A stretch of DNA of 64,000 nucleotides from positions 62,001-126,000 of the forward strand of contig PNLP01000004.1 of assembly GCA_013823135.1 (NCBI GenBank), written 5' to 3'. Below, piece by piece: positions 1 through 9,054 of the stretch; position 1 is the stretch's first letter, and every line of letters starts with the position of its first letter. A model generated the notes under the pieces. That model ran no database searches. It was not told the origin of the DNA and saw nothing but the letters and a program-made list of their open reading frames with translations. The position numbers and the translations under genes were made by a program. The DNA comes from Planctomycetaceae bacterium. GTDB taxonomy: Bacteria > Planctomycetota > Planctomycetia > Gemmatales > Gemmataceae.

Positions 1-251
1 CGATCTGGAAAACGCCCGCTACCGAACTGGGTGTCGTGGCCCCCTCCTGGGTGCTGATCAATCCGAACCCAGGCCCACCGCCGGAAAAGGGACCGCCACC
101 ACCAACCCGGCGACCGATCAAGTCGATGGTTGCGATCATGGCGGGTTTGAAACCTGAGGACCGCGTGATCGTGGATGGTGTCCAGCGGGCACGACCGGGA
201 TCACCCGTCAGTCCCGAGGAATGGGCCATGAATCCGCCAGCAGCGAAGTAA
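1..251 (+). CDS. RND efflux periplasmic adaptor (membrane fusion protein), C-terminal fragment
   Basis: This is the 3' end of a gene that begins before the window; the reading frame is open from base 3 to the stop at 249-251. The visible C-terminal stretch contains GLKPEDRVIVDGVQRARPG, the typical end of HlyD/AcrA-type adaptors (the G-L-x-x-G/E-D-x-V-V-x-x-G-x-x-x-x-x-P-G region). Adaptors bridge the inner-membrane RND pump and an outer-membrane channel. The RND pump gene begins 72 bp downstream on the same strand, which supports the assignment and a shared operon. A proline-rich stretch (PGPPPEKGPPPPT) just before the conserved segment is unusual. Only about 83 residues can be seen, so subfamily and substrate cannot be judged. 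Confidence 0.75.
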   Translation, partial: IWKTPATELGVVAPSWVLINPNPGPPPEKGPPPPTRRPIKSMVAIMAGLKPEDRVIVDGVQRARPGSPVSPEEWAMNPPAAK

Positions 252-272
252 CGCAGCACGGCCCATTCACAA

Positions 273-291
273 GCCGCCCCGCCGGGGCGGC
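273..291. other. GC-rich hairpin between adaptor and RND pump genes
   Basis: A perfect inverted repeat GCCGCCCCG / CGGGGCGGC with a one-base centre lies in the 72-bp gap between the adaptor and pump genes. There is no T-run after it, so it is not a convincing terminator; it could tune or stabilise the polycistronic mRNA. Function is inferred only. Confidence 0.4.
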
Positions 292-323
292 CGACTCACG
301 TCAATCTCGCTCGGAACACCCGC

Positions 324-3300
324 ATGATCTCCCGGTTTTTCATCGACCGCCCGATCTTCGCCAACGTGATTGCCATCGTCACGCTGCTGTTCGGCGTGGT
401 CGCTCTCTACAAGTTGCCGGTCGAGCGGTACCCATCGATCACCCCGCCCACGGTGCAGGTCACGACGAATTACCCTGGGGCGAATGCCCGCGTCGTCGCC
501 GACACCGTTGCGGCTCCGATCGAGCAGCAGATCAACGGCGTGGAGAACATGATGTACATGTCTTCCACGAGTTCGTCGGACGGTTCTTACAGCCTGACAA
601 TCACGTTCGAGATCGGGACCAACCTTGAGGAAGCACAGGTTCTCGTCCAGAACCGCGTGGCGATTGCGGAGCCGCAATTGCCGGAAGAAGTCCGCCGCCA
701 GGGCGTGTCGGTGAAGAAGCAGGCGTCGAACATCATCATGGCGATCTCACTGACTTCACCCCCTCCCAAGAACGACTTCGACCTGACGCTCGACCCCTCG
801 GGCCTTGCGGACCGCGGAGTGACTGGTGACGAGGTTCTGAACGCGGTTCGCCAGGCCGACGGCAAGGGCGCGATCAAGGTGGAACCGCACCCCGCCGGCA
901 AACCTGGCTACTACCGCGTCACCGTGCCAGACGACTTCGCCGACAACGGGCCGGCCGGTGCCGACAAGATCCGTAAGTTGGGGCTCAAGAAAGGTGCCGA
1001 CGCGAAGGCGACGATACCGCTCTCGGATGTCGCGCGAGTGGACACACTGCCCGGCGCATACGACGGCCTGTTCCTCTCCAACTACGCCACCCTGAAACTG
1101 CGTGACGAGTTGAGCCGCGTTGCGGGGGTCGGCGACATCGCCATTCGTGGGGTCGGTGCCTACGCCATGCGTGTGTGGCTCGACCCGGACAAACTCGCCG
1201 CGCGGGATCTGACAACCCAGGACGTGACGGCTGCACTGGCCCGGCAGAACGTGCAGGTCGCTGCCGGGCAGGTCGGCCAGCCACCGAACCCTTCTGGGCA
1301 GCGATTCCAGCTCACGGTCACCACCCTGGGTCGCCTCAGCGAAGCCAGCCAGTTCCGCGACATCATCTTGAAGTCCGGCGGGCGTGGGCAAACGGTCTAC
1401 CTCCGCGACGTGGCCGAGGTGGAACTGGGCGCGCAGACTTACGACTCGTTCTCGTCGCGCAGCGGGTTCGCGGCCGCCAACCTCCTCGTGTATCAGTTGC
1501 CAAACTCGAACGCACTGGAGGTCGCGGCGCGGGTGCGTGAGGCGATGGAAAAGATCAAGCCGACGCTGCCACCGGGGGTGGAATACAGCATCCCGTTCGA
1601 CACCACGAAATTCGTCGAGTCAGCAATCCACGAGGTCTACATGACCTTGGGTGAAGCGGGCGTGCTGGTGCTCATCGTCATCCTCATCTTCCTCCAGAGC
1701 TGGCGAGCGCTGCTCGTACCGGCGACAACCGTGCCGATCACCATCATCGGTGCGTTCGCGTTCATGCCGTTCCTCGGCTTCTCGATCAACCTGCTCACGC
1801 TGTTCGGGCTCATCCTGGCCATCGGCGTGGTGGTGGACGACGCCATCGTGATCGTCGAGAACGCGAGCCACCACATTGAGCAAGGCGAGACTCCACGCGA
1901 AGCCACGATCAAGGCGATGGCGGAAGTGACCGGGCCGGTCATCTCGATCACGCTCGTGCTGATGGCGGTGTTCATCCCGACCGCGTTCCTCAGCGGGATC
2001 ACCGGTGAGATGTACCGCCAGTTTGCGTTGACGATCGCAGCGACGGCGTTCATCAGTGCCGTGAACGCGCTGACGCTGAAGCCTGCTCAGTGTGCGGTGT
2101 GGCTGCGGCCCGTGTCGAAGAAGAACGTGTTCAGCAAGATCTTCGATGCGGTGTACCGGCCAATCGAGCGGGCGTACTCATGGAGCATCCGGCAGTTGTT
2201 GAAGGTCTGGTGGGCGGTGCTGCTCGTGTTCGTGGGGGTCGCGGTGTTCACCGGGTGGCTGTACCAGCGAACGCCCTCCGGCTTCCTCCCCACTGAGGAT
2301 CAGGGTTACATCATCATCGCCGTACAGTTACCAGACTCGGCATCACTCGACCGCACGTCGGAACTCGTGGACAAGATCAACTCGGCGTTCCGCGACACGC
2401 CGGGTGTCGAAAACTGGTTCGTCCTCGGCGGTTTCTCCCTGCTCGATGGCACCGCCGCCCCGAACTCTGCCACCGCCTTCATCGCGTGGAAAGACTGGAA
2501 GTTCCGCAAGACGCCGGAGCTACAGCAGGACGTGCTCGTGAAGCGAATCCAGATGGAACTCGGCTCCATGAGAGAGGCTATCACGCTCGTGCTGGTTCCG
2601 CCGTCGATCCAGGGCTTGGGCCTTGCCGGCGGCTTCCAGATGCAGATTCAAGACCGTGAAGGGGTCGGGCTGGACGTGCTGCAAGAGCGTGCGATGGCGG
2701 TGACCGGCGAAGTCGCCCGGCGACAGGCGGGTGCAGCAGGTGGTGGGCCGCCGACAGCAGTGGCATGGGCGCAAACCCAGTTCCGGGCTGGCGTGCCGCA
2801 AGTGTACCTGAACATCGACCGCGAGAAGGCCGAGAAGATGGGCGTGAAGATGAACGACATCTTCGCCACTCTGCAAGCGAACCTCGGCTCCGTGTACGTG
2901 AACGACTTCAACAAGTTTGGCCGCACCTACCAGGTGCGTGTGCAGGCAGACGCTCGCTTCCGTGCTGACACCAGTGTGATTGCACGCCTGGAAGTGCCCG
3001 GCCGCGATGGAATCGAAGGGCCGGACGGCAAGGCGCTCCCACGCCCGCGGGTGCCGCTCGGAACGCTCCTCGCCACGGAGGTGCAGGTCGGGCCGCAGTC
3101 GATCATCCGCTACAACCTTTACCCGACCGCCCAGATGCAGGGTGGGGCCGCGCCGGGGGCCAGTTCTGGCGAGGCGATCAAGGAAATGGAAGAGATCGCT
3201 GCTCAGACCATGCCCGCGACAATGGGGTACGAGTGGACCGGCCTCTCGTTCCAGGAGAAACGGGTCACTGGCGAGGCCGTCCTCGTTTACGGGCTGGCTG

Positions 3301-3818
3301 TATTTCTCGTGTACCTCGTGCTCGCGGCACTCTACGAGAGTTGGTTGCTGCCGTTCGCCGTGATTCTGGTCGTGCCACTCGGGTTGTTGGGCGTCGTGGC
3401 GGCCGTGAGCCTGCGCGGGTTCGACAACAACATCTACACGCAGATCGGCATCGTGCTCATCATCGCGCTTGCGAGCAAGAACGCGATCCTCATTGTGGAG
3501 TTCGCGCGCGAACTCAGGTTGAGCGGCAAGAGCATCCGCGAGTCGGCTTCTGAAGCCGCGCGAATGCGATTCCGACCGATCATCATGACGAGCTTCGCGT
3601 TCATCCTGGGCGTGGTTCCGCTGGTGTTCGCCACGGGGGCCGGGGCTGCGAGCCGGCAGTCTCTGGGAACGGCCGTGTGCGGCGGGATGATCACCTCGAC
3701 GGTGCTTGCGGTGTTCTTCGTGCCGGTGTTCTACGTCGCGATTCAGTCGCTGATCGAGTTGAAGAACGGCCCGCCGAAACTGCTGCCGGGCCAAACGGCT
3801 CACGCTCCGAGCGTATAG
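324..3818 (+). CDS. RND multidrug efflux pump inner-membrane subunit (HAE1/AcrB family)
   Basis: This 1164-residue protein is a proton-driven RND exporter that would pump hydrophobic or amphipathic compounds through a tripartite complex with the adaptor encoded upstream. The N-terminus (MISRFFIDRPIFANV) is the canonical HAE1 start. The proton-relay aspartates lie in GVVVDDAIVIVEN (D505, D506) and the partner lysine in ALASKNAILIVEF. It is about 110 residues longer than AcrB. Most of the excess is one block, residues about 146-246, placed between the first PN2 strand (IIMAISLTSP) and the conserved helix (NYATLKLRDELSRVAGVGD). That block resembles the normal DN (funnel) segment that follows, sharing LDP..LA, the T..DV/EV..A helix and a final (I/V)x-L-(S/R)-D-V-A-x-V strand. 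No outer-membrane factor gene is visible in the window. Confidence 0.93.
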   Translation: MISRFFIDRPIFANVIAIVTLLFGVVALYKLPVERYPSITPPTVQVTTNYPGANARVVADTVAAPIEQQINGVENMMYMSSTSSSDGSYSLTITFEIGTNLEEAQVLVQNRVAIAEPQLPEEVRRQGVSVKKQASNIIMAISLTSPPPKNDFDLTLDPSGLADRGVTGDEVLNAVRQADGKGAIKVEPHPAGKPGYYRVTVPDDFADNGPAGADKIRKLGLKKGADAKATIPLSDVARVDTLPGAYDGLFLSNYATLKLRDELSRVAGVGDIAIRGVGAYAMRVWLDPDKLAARDLTTQDVTAALARQNVQVAAGQVGQPPNPSGQRFQLTVTTLGRLSEASQFRDIILKSGGRGQTVYLRDVAEVELGAQTYDSFSSRSGFAAANLLVYQLPNSNALEVAARVREAMEKIKPTLPPGVEYSIPFDTTKFVESAIHEVYMTLGEAGVLVLIVILIFLQSWRALLVPATTVPITIIGAFAFMPFLGFSINLLTLFGLILAIGVVVDDAIVIVENASHHIEQGETPREATIKAMAEVTGPVISITLVLMAVFIPTAFLSGITGEMYRQFALTIAATAFISAVNALTLKPAQCAVWLRPVSKKNVFSKIFDAVYRPIERAYSWSIRQLLKVWWAVLLVFVGVAVFTGWLYQRTPSGFLPTEDQGYIIIAVQLPDSASLDRTSELVDKINSAFRDTPGVENWFVLGGFSLLDGTAAPNSATAFIAWKDWKFRKTPELQQDVLVKRIQMELGSMREAITLVLVPPSIQGLGLAGGFQMQIQDREGVGLDVLQERAMAVTGEVARRQAGAAGGGPPTAVAWAQTQFRAGVPQVYLNIDREKAEKMGVKMNDIFATLQANLGSVYVNDFNKFGRTYQVRVQADARFRADTSVIARLEVPGRDGIEGPDGKALPRPRVPLGTLLATEVQVGPQSIIRYNLYPTAQMQGGAAPGASSGEAIKEMEEIAAQTMPATMGYEWTGLSFQEKRVTGEAVLVYGLAVFLVYLVLAALYESWLLPFAVILVVPLGLLGVVAAVSLRGFDNNIYTQIGIVLIIALASKNAILIVEFARELRLSGKSIRESASEAARMRFRPIIMTSFAFILGVVPLVFATGAGAASRQSLGTAVCGGMITSTVLAVFFVPVFYVAIQSLIELKNGPPKLLPGQTAHAPSV

Positions 3819-3836
3819 CAAGCGCGAAACGCAAAC

Positions 3837-3866
3837 CGGGCCGTGGGAATCATCCCACGGCCCGGA
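3837..3866. terminator. Bidirectional hairpin terminator between convergent genes
   Basis: A perfect 13-bp stem (CCGGGCCGTGGGA / TCCCACGGCCCGG) with an ATCA loop sits between the stop of the RND pump (+) and the stop of the DUF1552 gene (-). The stem is symmetrical and could serve both strands; the T-tract is weak (AGTTGTTAAA on the + side). Its position between convergent genes is the main support. Confidence 0.7.
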
Positions 3867-3896
3867 GTTGTTAAATGCGAAGCCGCAAGCGGCCGG

Positions 3897-5231
3897 TCAA
3901 CTCAGGCCGTTCAGTTTCCCGGTGCTGTCGCCGATGTTCTCGACTTTCATGTCCATGCGGTCGAGCATCGACACCCACAGGTTGTTGAGCGGCGTTTCCT
4001 TCGGGAACCGGATGTGCCGGCCCGATTTGATCGTGCCGCACCCGCCGCCTGCCAGCAAGATCGGCAGGTCGTCGTGGTTGTGGGCGTTGCCGTCGCTGTT
4101 GCCGCTGCCATAAGCGACCATGCAGTGATCGAGCAGCGTGCCGTCACCTTCCTTCACTGTTTTCAACTTGCCGAGCAGGTATGCCAGTTGGGTGGTGTGG
4201 AACTTGTTAATATCTCGGATCTTCGCCTTCTTCTCGGGCTTGTTGTCGTGGTGCGACAGTTCGTGGTGAGCCTCGTTCACGCCAACCATCGGGTACGTTT
4301 TGTTGCTCCCCTCGTTCGCCAGCACGAAGGTGACGACGCGTGTCACGTCGATTTGGAACGCGAGTGCGATCAGGTCGTATTGCAGCTTGATGTGCTCTTC
4401 GTAGTTCGCGGGAACACCGGTCGGTGCCTTGAAGTCCGGGGTCTTCACCGGCGGCATCTTCTCCGCCCGTTCGATCCGCAATTCGACGTCGCGAACCGCC
4501 GAGAAGTACTCATCGAGCTTGCGTTTGTCGTTCGTCCCGAGCTTCTGTTCCAGGTCCTTCGAGTCTTCGCGAACGAAGTCGAGAACGCTGCGACGGCGGG
4601 CGTCTTGCTTCTGGCGTTCGCCGTCCGGCTTCGTGGCGAACAGTCGCTCGAAGACGATCTTCGGGTTCACTTCCTTCGGCAACGGTTGCGTCGCGGAACG
4701 CCACGACATGGTGGACGAGTACACGCAGCTGTAGCCCGAGTCGCAGTTGCCCGCCATCGCGCCGTGCTCGCCGCCGAGTTCGAGTGAAGCAAGCCGAGTC
4801 TTGTCCGCGAGCCGGGCTGCCGCAACTTGATCGACCGAGATGCCGGCGCGGATGTCGGTGCCGTCGGTCTTCTTCGGCTGCGAGCCAGTGAGGAACGCAC
4901 CCAACGCGCGGGCGTGGTCGCCGCCGCCGTCGCCGTGCGCTCGGGCTTTGTCAGCCGTCAGGCCTGTGAGCACGGTCACGTGATCCCGGACCGATTTGAG
5001 CGGTTCGAGGATCGGGGTCAGTTCGAAGTCCGTCCCTTCTGACTTCGGCGTCCAGTCGGCCATGTTCTTGCCGTTGGGCACGTACAGGAAGCACATCCTG
5101 TTCGGGGCCGGGTTCTTCGTTTCAGGGCCGGCGGCCCACGCGGTCAGCGGTCCCATCGCCTCCAGCCACGGAAGCGAAACCGAGACGCCGAGACCCTTCA
5201 ACGCGGTACGGCGGGAAATGCGGCTCGTCAT
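3897..5231 (-). CDS. DUF1552 domain secreted protein
   Basis: The product has 444 residues if it starts at the ATG at 5229-5231, which overlaps the stop of the upstream DUF1592 gene as ATGA and follows a GAGGGA ribosome-binding site; a TTG start 21 bp earlier is possible but less likely. The N-terminus carries a twin-arginine-like export signal (SRRTALKGLGVSVSLPWLEAM). Typical DUF1552 segments follow: RMCFLYVPNG, GDHARALGAFLTG, GISVDQ, ESNKT-like LANEGSNKTYP, and HHELSHH. DUF1552 proteins are widespread in Planctomycetes and nearly always paired with DUF1592-type cytochromes, as here. Their biochemical activity is not established. Translational coupling suggests the two products act together outside the cytoplasm. 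Confidence 0.9.
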   Translation of the reverse strand: MTSRISRRTALKGLGVSVSLPWLEAMGPLTAWAAGPETKNPAPNRMCFLYVPNGKNMADWTPKSEGTDFELTPILEPLKSVRDHVTVLTGLTADKARAHGDGGGDHARALGAFLTGSQPKKTDGTDIRAGISVDQVAAARLADKTRLASLELGGEHGAMAGNCDSGYSCVYSSTMSWRSATQPLPKEVNPKIVFERLFATKPDGERQKQDARRRSVLDFVREDSKDLEQKLGTNDKRKLDEYFSAVRDVELRIERAEKMPPVKTPDFKAPTGVPANYEEHIKLQYDLIALAFQIDVTRVVTFVLANEGSNKTYPMVGVNEAHHELSHHDNKPEKKAKIRDINKFHTTQLAYLLGKLKTVKEGDGTLLDHCMVAYGSGNSDGNAHNHDDLPILLAGGGCGTIKSGRHIRFPKETPLNNLWVSMLDRMDMKVENIGDSTGKLNGLS

Positions 5232-7684
5232 TGGTTCTTCCCTCGACGGCAACGGAATGGTTCGCTCTTCACAAGTTCGGTCACGAGTGCGGACAGCTTG
5301 TAGTCGTTCTTCGCCAGCGCGGCGGTGATCTGATCAATGGCCCGGCGATCGTAGTATTCGAGACCGCGACCAAGGGCGTAGGTCATGAGTTTCTCGGTGA
5401 GGCACTTCGCGAAAAGATCTTTCTTCCCGAGCAGGATTTGCTTGAGTTCCGTGGGGCCGTTGAACTTCACTTTGCCAGGGAGTTCGCCTGACGAGTCGAT
5501 CGGCAACTCGCCATCCTTCGTGCGGAAGGCTCCCACCGCGTCGAAGTTCTCTAGCCCAAAGCCGAGCCCATCCATCTTCGCGTGGCAGTTCGCGCACGCC
5601 GGGTTCTTGCGATGGGCTTCCATTTGCTGTCGCAGCGTACCGGCGGAAACAGGCTTGCCGTCCTTCTCCAACTCGGGAACGTTTGGCGGCGGCGGTGGCG
5701 GCGGGGTACCGAGGAGTTGTTCGAGAACCCAGCGACCACGTTTCACAGGACTCGTGCGGCCGGGGTTCGAGGTAACCGTGAGCACGCTCGATTGAGTGAG
5801 CACACCACCGCGACCCGAGCCCGCCAGATTCACCCGCACGAAGTTCTCGTCGCGGATCGGCTGCCCGCCGGGCTTCTTCGTCTTTGCGTCCTGCCCCACG
5901 TAGTTGCCGGCTGTGTCGGTGATGCCGTAGTGTCGCGCGAGCGGGGCGTTCAGGTAGGTGAAATCCGCATCGATGATGTTCAGGATGCTGCGGTCTTCGC
6001 GGACGATCTCCTCGAAGAACAGCTTAGTTTCCTTCGTCATCGCGACGCGGAGTTGTTCGTTGAACGCCGGGAATTTCGTGGGGTCCGGGCGTGCGTTTCG
6101 CAGCGGCTGAAGCTGGAGCCACTGCATCACAAAGTGTTCGGTGAGCGCCTTCGCCTTCGGGTCGCGAAGCATCCGTTTCACCTGGGCATCGAGTTGTGCC
6201 GTGAGTTGCTTCTTCGCGGCGAGTGCCGTCAACTCGTCGTCGGGCATGCTCGCCCACAGGAAGTACGACAGCCGCGATGCCAACTGATACTCGTCGATCG
6301 TGTGCGGCTCGGCACTGTCGGGGCGGTCGTCGAGTTCAACGCGGAACAGGAACTTCGGCGAGCACAGTACCGCCGTCATCGCGAACTGCATCCCGGCATC
6401 CCATTTCTCCCCCTTCGCGATGACGCTATCCGCAAGTTTCACGAGGCGATCGACCTCGTCCTTCGTCGCCGGACGGCGATACGCACGCGACGCGAACCGC
6501 TCCAGCACTGCTCGCGATTGCTCGGCCTGCGTGGCTTTCGGATCGCACGCCAACAGTTTCCGATGCGATGTGGGACGGCTGTCGAGCGGCCCTTCGAGCG
6601 ACATGTACTGCACGTACATGGTCGGAAGCGGTTCGCCTTCGTCCGTCTTCACGAGTGCCACGGCGAGTTTATCCAATCCGATATCCGCGGGGATCTCGAC
6701 GCGGATCGACTCTCGCGCCTTCTCCGTGCGGGCCTTCACTTCCACCGTCTTCAGGATGATGAACGGCCGCAGGCTCTTGGCCGCAGCGCCCGAGATCTTG
6801 TCTGCCTCCTCATCCGTGGCGACGCCCTTCGCGGTCTTTTCGCAGGCCGCGAGCAATGCCACTTTCACCGGCTTCGTGCTGGTCGTCTCGATGTAAACCG
6901 TCGTCTGCGCGTTGTACACGCCGTCGGAGGGCACTTTGTACCGCGTGAAGATCGGCCCCGTGTCAACAGGCGTGCCGTCCTTGTTGGCAGTGACAACGCG
7001 GTAGTTGTTCTTCATGGGCACTTTTGGCCCGGCGGGTTCAGTGAACTGCGTCCCCACCCCGCGAACGGTCGGTTTCGGCGGGATCGGTGTAATCGCCTGT
7101 GCCATGATCGATTCGGCGGCCGCGAGGTAGCGTTCGAGCAGCACGGGCGGCAGGGTCAGCACGTCGCCGATGTTGTCGAAGCCGTAACCCACGTCGTCGG
7201 ACGGGAAGTCTTCGGCGGGGTTGAAATCAACCCCGACAAGGTCGCGGATTGTGTTGTTGTACTCGTTGCGGTTAAGCCGCCGCATGGTCACGCGACCGGG
7301 GTCGGGCTTCGCGTTGCGGTCGTGCTTCTCAAAGATGTCGCCGACCAGTTTGGTGAACGCTTCAACTTCCGCGACGGCCGGCTGTGGCTTCGATTCGGGC
7401 GGCATCTCCCTAGCCTTGAGCACGTCGAGGACACGCAGCCACGCCTTGCGATCCTTCAGCAGTGAAGCGTCGTCGGTGAACTTGTCGAGTGAGAAATCGG
7501 CCTTGGCTTTCGCCCCACTATGGCAGGTGGTGCAGTGCTTCTTGAGGAACGCGATCCCTTCGCCCTGGAACGTGGGTTCAGCTTTCGGTTGCGCGGCAAC
7601 GACCGTTGGCTCGGTCTCACGACTCAGCCACAGTACCGAGACCAGGAGGACTGACAGGAGAAGACACGAACGGCGCAGTCGCAT
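5228..7684 (-). CDS. DUF1592/PSD1-type secreted c-type cytochrome protein
   Basis: The 818-residue protein starts at the ATG 7682-7684, followed by a signal peptide (MRLRRSCLLLSVLLVSVLWL). The open frame continues 73 codons upstream but that stretch has no export signal at its start and is rejected. A CxxCH haem motif lies near the N-terminus (HCTTCHSG), followed by a DUF1587-like region (TMRRLNRNEYNNTIRDLVGVD), DUF1595/1592 (NRYRRPATKDEVDRLV-like; LSYFLWASMPDDEL), a second CxxCH in the DUF1588 block (CANCHAKMDGLG), and the C-terminal DUF1585 (EKLMTYALGRGLEYYD). These planctomycete secreted proteins probably bind two haems and transfer electrons during periplasmic oxidation; the substrate is unknown. 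A PPPPPPP run sits just before DUF1588. Confidence 0.9.
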   Translation of the reverse strand: MRLRRSCLLLSVLLVSVLWLSRETEPTVVAAQPKAEPTFQGEGIAFLKKHCTTCHSGAKAKADFSLDKFTDDASLLKDRKAWLRVLDVLKAREMPPESKPQPAVAEVEAFTKLVGDIFEKHDRNAKPDPGRVTMRRLNRNEYNNTIRDLVGVDFNPAEDFPSDDVGYGFDNIGDVLTLPPVLLERYLAAAESIMAQAITPIPPKPTVRGVGTQFTEPAGPKVPMKNNYRVVTANKDGTPVDTGPIFTRYKVPSDGVYNAQTTVYIETTSTKPVKVALLAACEKTAKGVATDEEADKISGAAAKSLRPFIILKTVEVKARTEKARESIRVEIPADIGLDKLAVALVKTDEGEPLPTMYVQYMSLEGPLDSRPTSHRKLLACDPKATQAEQSRAVLERFASRAYRRPATKDEVDRLVKLADSVIAKGEKWDAGMQFAMTAVLCSPKFLFRVELDDRPDSAEPHTIDEYQLASRLSYFLWASMPDDELTALAAKKQLTAQLDAQVKRMLRDPKAKALTEHFVMQWLQLQPLRNARPDPTKFPAFNEQLRVAMTKETKLFFEEIVREDRSILNIIDADFTYLNAPLARHYGITDTAGNYVGQDAKTKKPGGQPIRDENFVRVNLAGSGRGGVLTQSSVLTVTSNPGRTSPVKRGRWVLEQLLGTPPPPPPPNVPELEKDGKPVSAGTLRQQMEAHRKNPACANCHAKMDGLGFGLENFDAVGAFRTKDGELPIDSSGELPGKVKFNGPTELKQILLGKKDLFAKCLTEKLMTYALGRGLEYYDRRAIDQITAALAKNDYKLSALVTELVKSEPFRCRRGKNQ

Positions 7685-7885
7685 CGGGTGGGACCAAATG
7701 GCGGGAAGTTCAGGCGAGAAACACACCAGCAGTATGTCTAGGATACCACTCGTATCAGGTTGAAACCAATCCAATTCCCGGACGTGTCTTGTCGTTTGGC
7801 GCGTCCGGAGAATGTAGGCGCAAAACGCTGAGGCGTTGGACACACTAATGTTGGAGAAGCAAAATCCCCCAGCGGCGAGCCTGTC

Positions 7886-8431
7886 ATGGCGGACACCAAT
7901 CACTCCGTTCCTGCATCGTCAAATGATCGCAACACCCACATCAACCAGCTCATGGAACGCCTCCAACCGCTCTTAGAACAGCGAGTCTGCAAGATGACTG
8001 AGACCCTCACCGACACACCACCCGACGGAGCCAGTCGATTTTGTACCCCGCGTAGCCATCGGCATGCACGAACCCCGAGTGCCCTATAAAGAACGCGGCC
8101 GGGTGTTATTCGCCGCGACCAGCCGTGAAATCGAACAGCGTCTACGGGTTGGCGGCGTCACCGAGGTGATCGGTCGCGGCGAGTACCGCTCGAGTTCCAG
8201 GTCGAGTTACCGCCGCGACCGATCACCGTGTATTTTTAGGCTCATCAAGTCCAAGTCACGCACTCTTACATCGACATAGACGAGCAATATTGTCCCGGTT
8301 CCCATCAACCCGGATTGCGAATCGGAACCACGTTTGATCGAGAGTTGTTCAGCAACTGCCAGCAGGTAAATCTTGAACGTGGTCCCGTGGCTCGGCTCGC
8401 TGTAGACGTAGATGCGACCCGACTTACGTGA
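7886..8431 (+). pseudogene. Decayed gene with two frame changes and a nonsense codon
   Basis: Three open segments in alternating frames read as one plausible protein. The first (7886 to about 8024) is led by the ATG at 7886 and contains INQLMERLQPLLEQRV. The second (about 8025-8189) contains VDFVPRVAIG, PYKERGRVLFAATSREIEQR and VTEVIGRGEYR. The third (8189-8431) contains EFQVELPPRPITVYF, a TAG at 8237-8239, then VQVTHSYIDIDEQYC and TFDRELFSNCQQVNLERG before a TGA. Each piece looks coding-like, but no single frame spans them. I do not recognise the family. The gene sits between a divergent DUF1592 pair and a convergent operon. An alternative is two short real genes; the in-frame continuation across the TAG makes decay more likely. 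Confidence 0.45.
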
Positions 8432-8440
8432 AGCCGTTCA

Positions 8441-9025
8441 CTACGGTGCTTTCGGGTCCACCGGGGGCTTCGGCTTGTACTTCTGGATTTCCGTCTCGTC
8501 TGGGAACGCTTCGGCCGCGAGAGCCCGGAGCGGTGCCAGTTTGTCATCCCGGAAGCCGCGGCAGTCGCCGTACTTGATTAGTTTCCCGGTCGGGTCGAGC
8601 ACACGGATAAAGACGTTCCCTTTCGATACGCAGAAGCTCACCTCGACGACGCCCCCATCCTTAGTCTTGCCCCGGAAGGCAACGCCAGTGTTCATTCCCG
8701 TTCCCTTCGAGTCGCCCTTGAAGTACGTGCCTTCGTACAGCAGGGTGTCAGCGAGCTTCGAAGCGAACGCTTTCGGCATCGCGACGGGCTTGCCGGTGAT
8801 TGTCCGTCCGGCAACGGCCTTGTCCGGCTCTGCCGTCTCGCCCTTCTTGTAGTCCTCAACACTCCCCACGCGGAACGCCTCGACCGATTCGATAGCGCGA
8901 ATCAAGGCCACGACCTTCTCGCCGCCGACGATCTGCTTCGTCTTTGCGGTTGGCTCCGGTGGGTCCGCGGCGAGCGTGCCCCCGGTGAGTAACGCTGACA
9001 GGGCGAAGGCAGGCACGCAACGCAT
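8441..9025 (-). CDS. Secreted hypothetical protein
   Basis: This 194-residue product has a clear signal peptide (MRCVPAFALSALLTGGTLAA) and an otherwise soluble, lysine-rich body with a single pair of cysteines (FCVSKG, GDCRGF). The start is the ATG at 9023-9025 with GGAG about 10 nt upstream. It is the last gene of an apparent operon, 29 bp after the alpha/beta-hydrolase gene. I do not recognise the family. The context suggests a periplasmic accessory of the DUF1592/DUF1552 proteins encoded upstream, but this is inference. Confidence 0.7.
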   Translation of the reverse strand: MRCVPAFALSALLTGGTLAADPPEPTAKTKQIVGGEKVVALIRAIESVEAFRVGSVEDYKKGETAEPDKAVAGRTITGKPVAMPKAFASKLADTLLYEGTYFKGDSKGTGMNTGVAFRGKTKDGGVVEVSFCVSKGNVFIRVLDPTGKLIKYGDCRGFRDDKLAPLRALAAEAFPDETEIQKYKPKPPVDPKAP

Positions 9026-9054
9026 GGGTCAGCTCCGGATGGGAGAGCTTGGGA

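Noticed and set aside
2520..3821. 433-codon minus-strand frame opposite the RND pump gene
   Set aside because: It is antisense to conserved pump codons and consists of His/Arg/Leu-rich shadow sequence typical of high-GC genes.
5582..7465. 627-codon + strand frame opposite the DUF1592 gene
   Set aside because: A shadow frame; the minus-strand protein has two CxxCH motifs and DUF1585/1588/1592 landmarks.
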